A stretch of 15,304 nt of DNA from Nitrososphaeria archaeon (GTDB lineage Archaea > Thermoproteota > Nitrososphaeria > Nitrososphaerales > Nitrososphaeraceae). Shown one piece after another: positions 14,895 through 15,304 of this stretch. A program made the translations under genes and the position numbers. How positions within the stretch are numbered: the first letter of the stretch is position 1; each line of letters starts with the position of its first letter. Location of the stretch: positions 1-15,304 of the forward strand of contig JAJPIN010000224.1 in the NCBI GenBank assembly GCA_021324715.1, read 5' to 3'. The notes under the pieces are model-generated. The model saw nothing but the letters and a program-made list of their open reading frames with translations, was not told the origin of the DNA and did no database searches.

Positions 14895-15304
14895 ATGAAA
14901 AGTGTAACACTGGGGCACACGCCTGATGCAGACGATGCTTTTATGTTTTATGGAATTGCGTCTGGTAATATTAGGTCACCTTCTTTCGAAATAAAACATG
15001 TTATTGAAGATATTGAGAAACTTAACAAGCGTGCAATTAACCATGAATTAGACATTACAGCGATTTCAGCACACGCTTATGGATTCACCAAGGACTATGT
15101 AATTTTGAACAGCGGTGGAAGTTTTGGAATAAATTATGGTCCAATTGTTATCTCAAAAAAGAATATCGAATTAAAACACTTGCATAGGTATAAGATCGGA
15201 ATTCCAGGAAAAATGACATCCGCAAATTTACTTCTAAAATTGGCTATAGGAAATTTTAATGGTGTTGAAATCATCTTTAATGAAATACCAAAATACGTTT
15301 CATC
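14895..15304 (+). CDS. MqnA/MqnD-family protein, futalosine menaquinone pathway-like (3' partial)
   Basis: 136 codons are visible before the window ends. The N-terminus VTLGHTPDADDAFMFYGIASG (from residue 4) is the family signature, where MqnD-type enzymes have a similar Pro-x-D-x-F-x-F/Y-x-x-x-x-G block. It is followed by DITAISAHAYGF at 54-65 and the ligand-binding-like strand/loop YKIGIPGKMTSANLLLKLA at 101-119. The fold is that of a periplasmic-binding protein, but no signal peptide precedes the chosen start. MqnA and MqnD act in the futalosine route to menaquinone, the quinone type of ammonia-oxidising archaea; the sequence does not let me choose MqnA, MqnD or a related binding protein. 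The frame stays open upstream to an ATG at 14733, which would add 54 residues. The ATG at 14895 is chosen because the conserved domain starts there and an AT-rich AAAAATATCG lies about 25 bp upstream. Confidence 0.78.
   Translation, partial: MKSVTLGHTPDADDAFMFYGIASGNIRSPSFEIKHVIEDIEKLNKRAINHELDITAISAHAYGFTKDYVILNSGGSFGINYGPIVISKKNIELKHLHRYKIGIPGKMTSANLLLKLAIGNFNGVEIIFNEIPKYVS

Noticed and set aside
1..15304. CRISPR arrays, insertion sequences, att sites or a phage/defence island
   Set aside because: No regularly spaced direct repeats, transposase or integrase motifs or terminal inverted repeats were seen. The gene set is housekeeping in type with uniform AT-rich composition.

Overview
The window is chromosomal DNA from an AT-rich archaeon, most likely an ammonia-oxidising Thaumarchaeon (Nitrososphaeria), perhaps close to Nitrosocosmicus by base composition. 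Grounds for this are archaeal information-processing genes (aEF-2 with the crenarchaeal/thaumarchaeal switch motif RQMTI, Pelota, a GPN-loop GTPase), an ESCRT-III/CdvB division protein, a radical-SAM protein resembling the tetraether lipid synthase Tes, a TrmB-type regulator, a crotonase of the type used in the thaumarchaeal 3-hydroxypropionate/4-hydroxybutyrate cycle, and start sites that look leaderless with TATA-like boxes about 27 bp upstream. The genus-level guess is inference only.

Layout. Positions 1-1035 (minus) hold most of a multi-pass membrane protein of the lysylphosphatidylglycerol-synthase/AglD-like flippase family, cut by the window edge. Divergent from it, 1100-2835 (plus) carries a GPN-loop GTPase and homoserine kinase as a tight pair. 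Positions 2873-5578 (minus) hold a crotonase and the Tes-like radical-SAM enzyme. A TrmB-like regulator (5733-6500, plus) diverges from tes, and an inverted repeat lies beside the tes TATA box. A gene-free 366-bp stretch (6501-6866) contains two inverted repeats that could fold as RNA. It leads into an unrecognised 114-residue protein followed by Pelota (7250-8317). CutA and a CdvB paralogue lie on the minus strand (8336-9379). A gluzincin (M3-like) metallopeptidase and a cation diffusion facilitator follow on the plus strand (9564-12057). A 55-codon Cys/His-rich zinc-ribbon gene (12154-12321) and aEF-2 (12478-14679) are on the minus strand. The right edge cuts an MqnA/MqnD-family gene (14895 onward).

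How the genes fit together. Most are housekeeping genes: translation and ribosome rescue (aEF-2, Pelota), threonine synthesis (ThrB), carbon/CoA metabolism (crotonase), membrane lipid making or handling (Tes, LPG-synthase-like protein), quinone synthesis (MqnA/D family), division or membrane remodelling (CdvB) and metal handling (CutA, CDF, zinc-ribbon). No mobile element, CRISPR array, tRNA or rRNA was seen. The less ordinary points are the tes/trmB divergent promoter with its candidate operator, the structured gene-free region before the unknown-pelota pair, the Cys/His-rich microprotein next to a metal transporter, and an open in-frame N-terminal extension on the MqnA/D-like gene.
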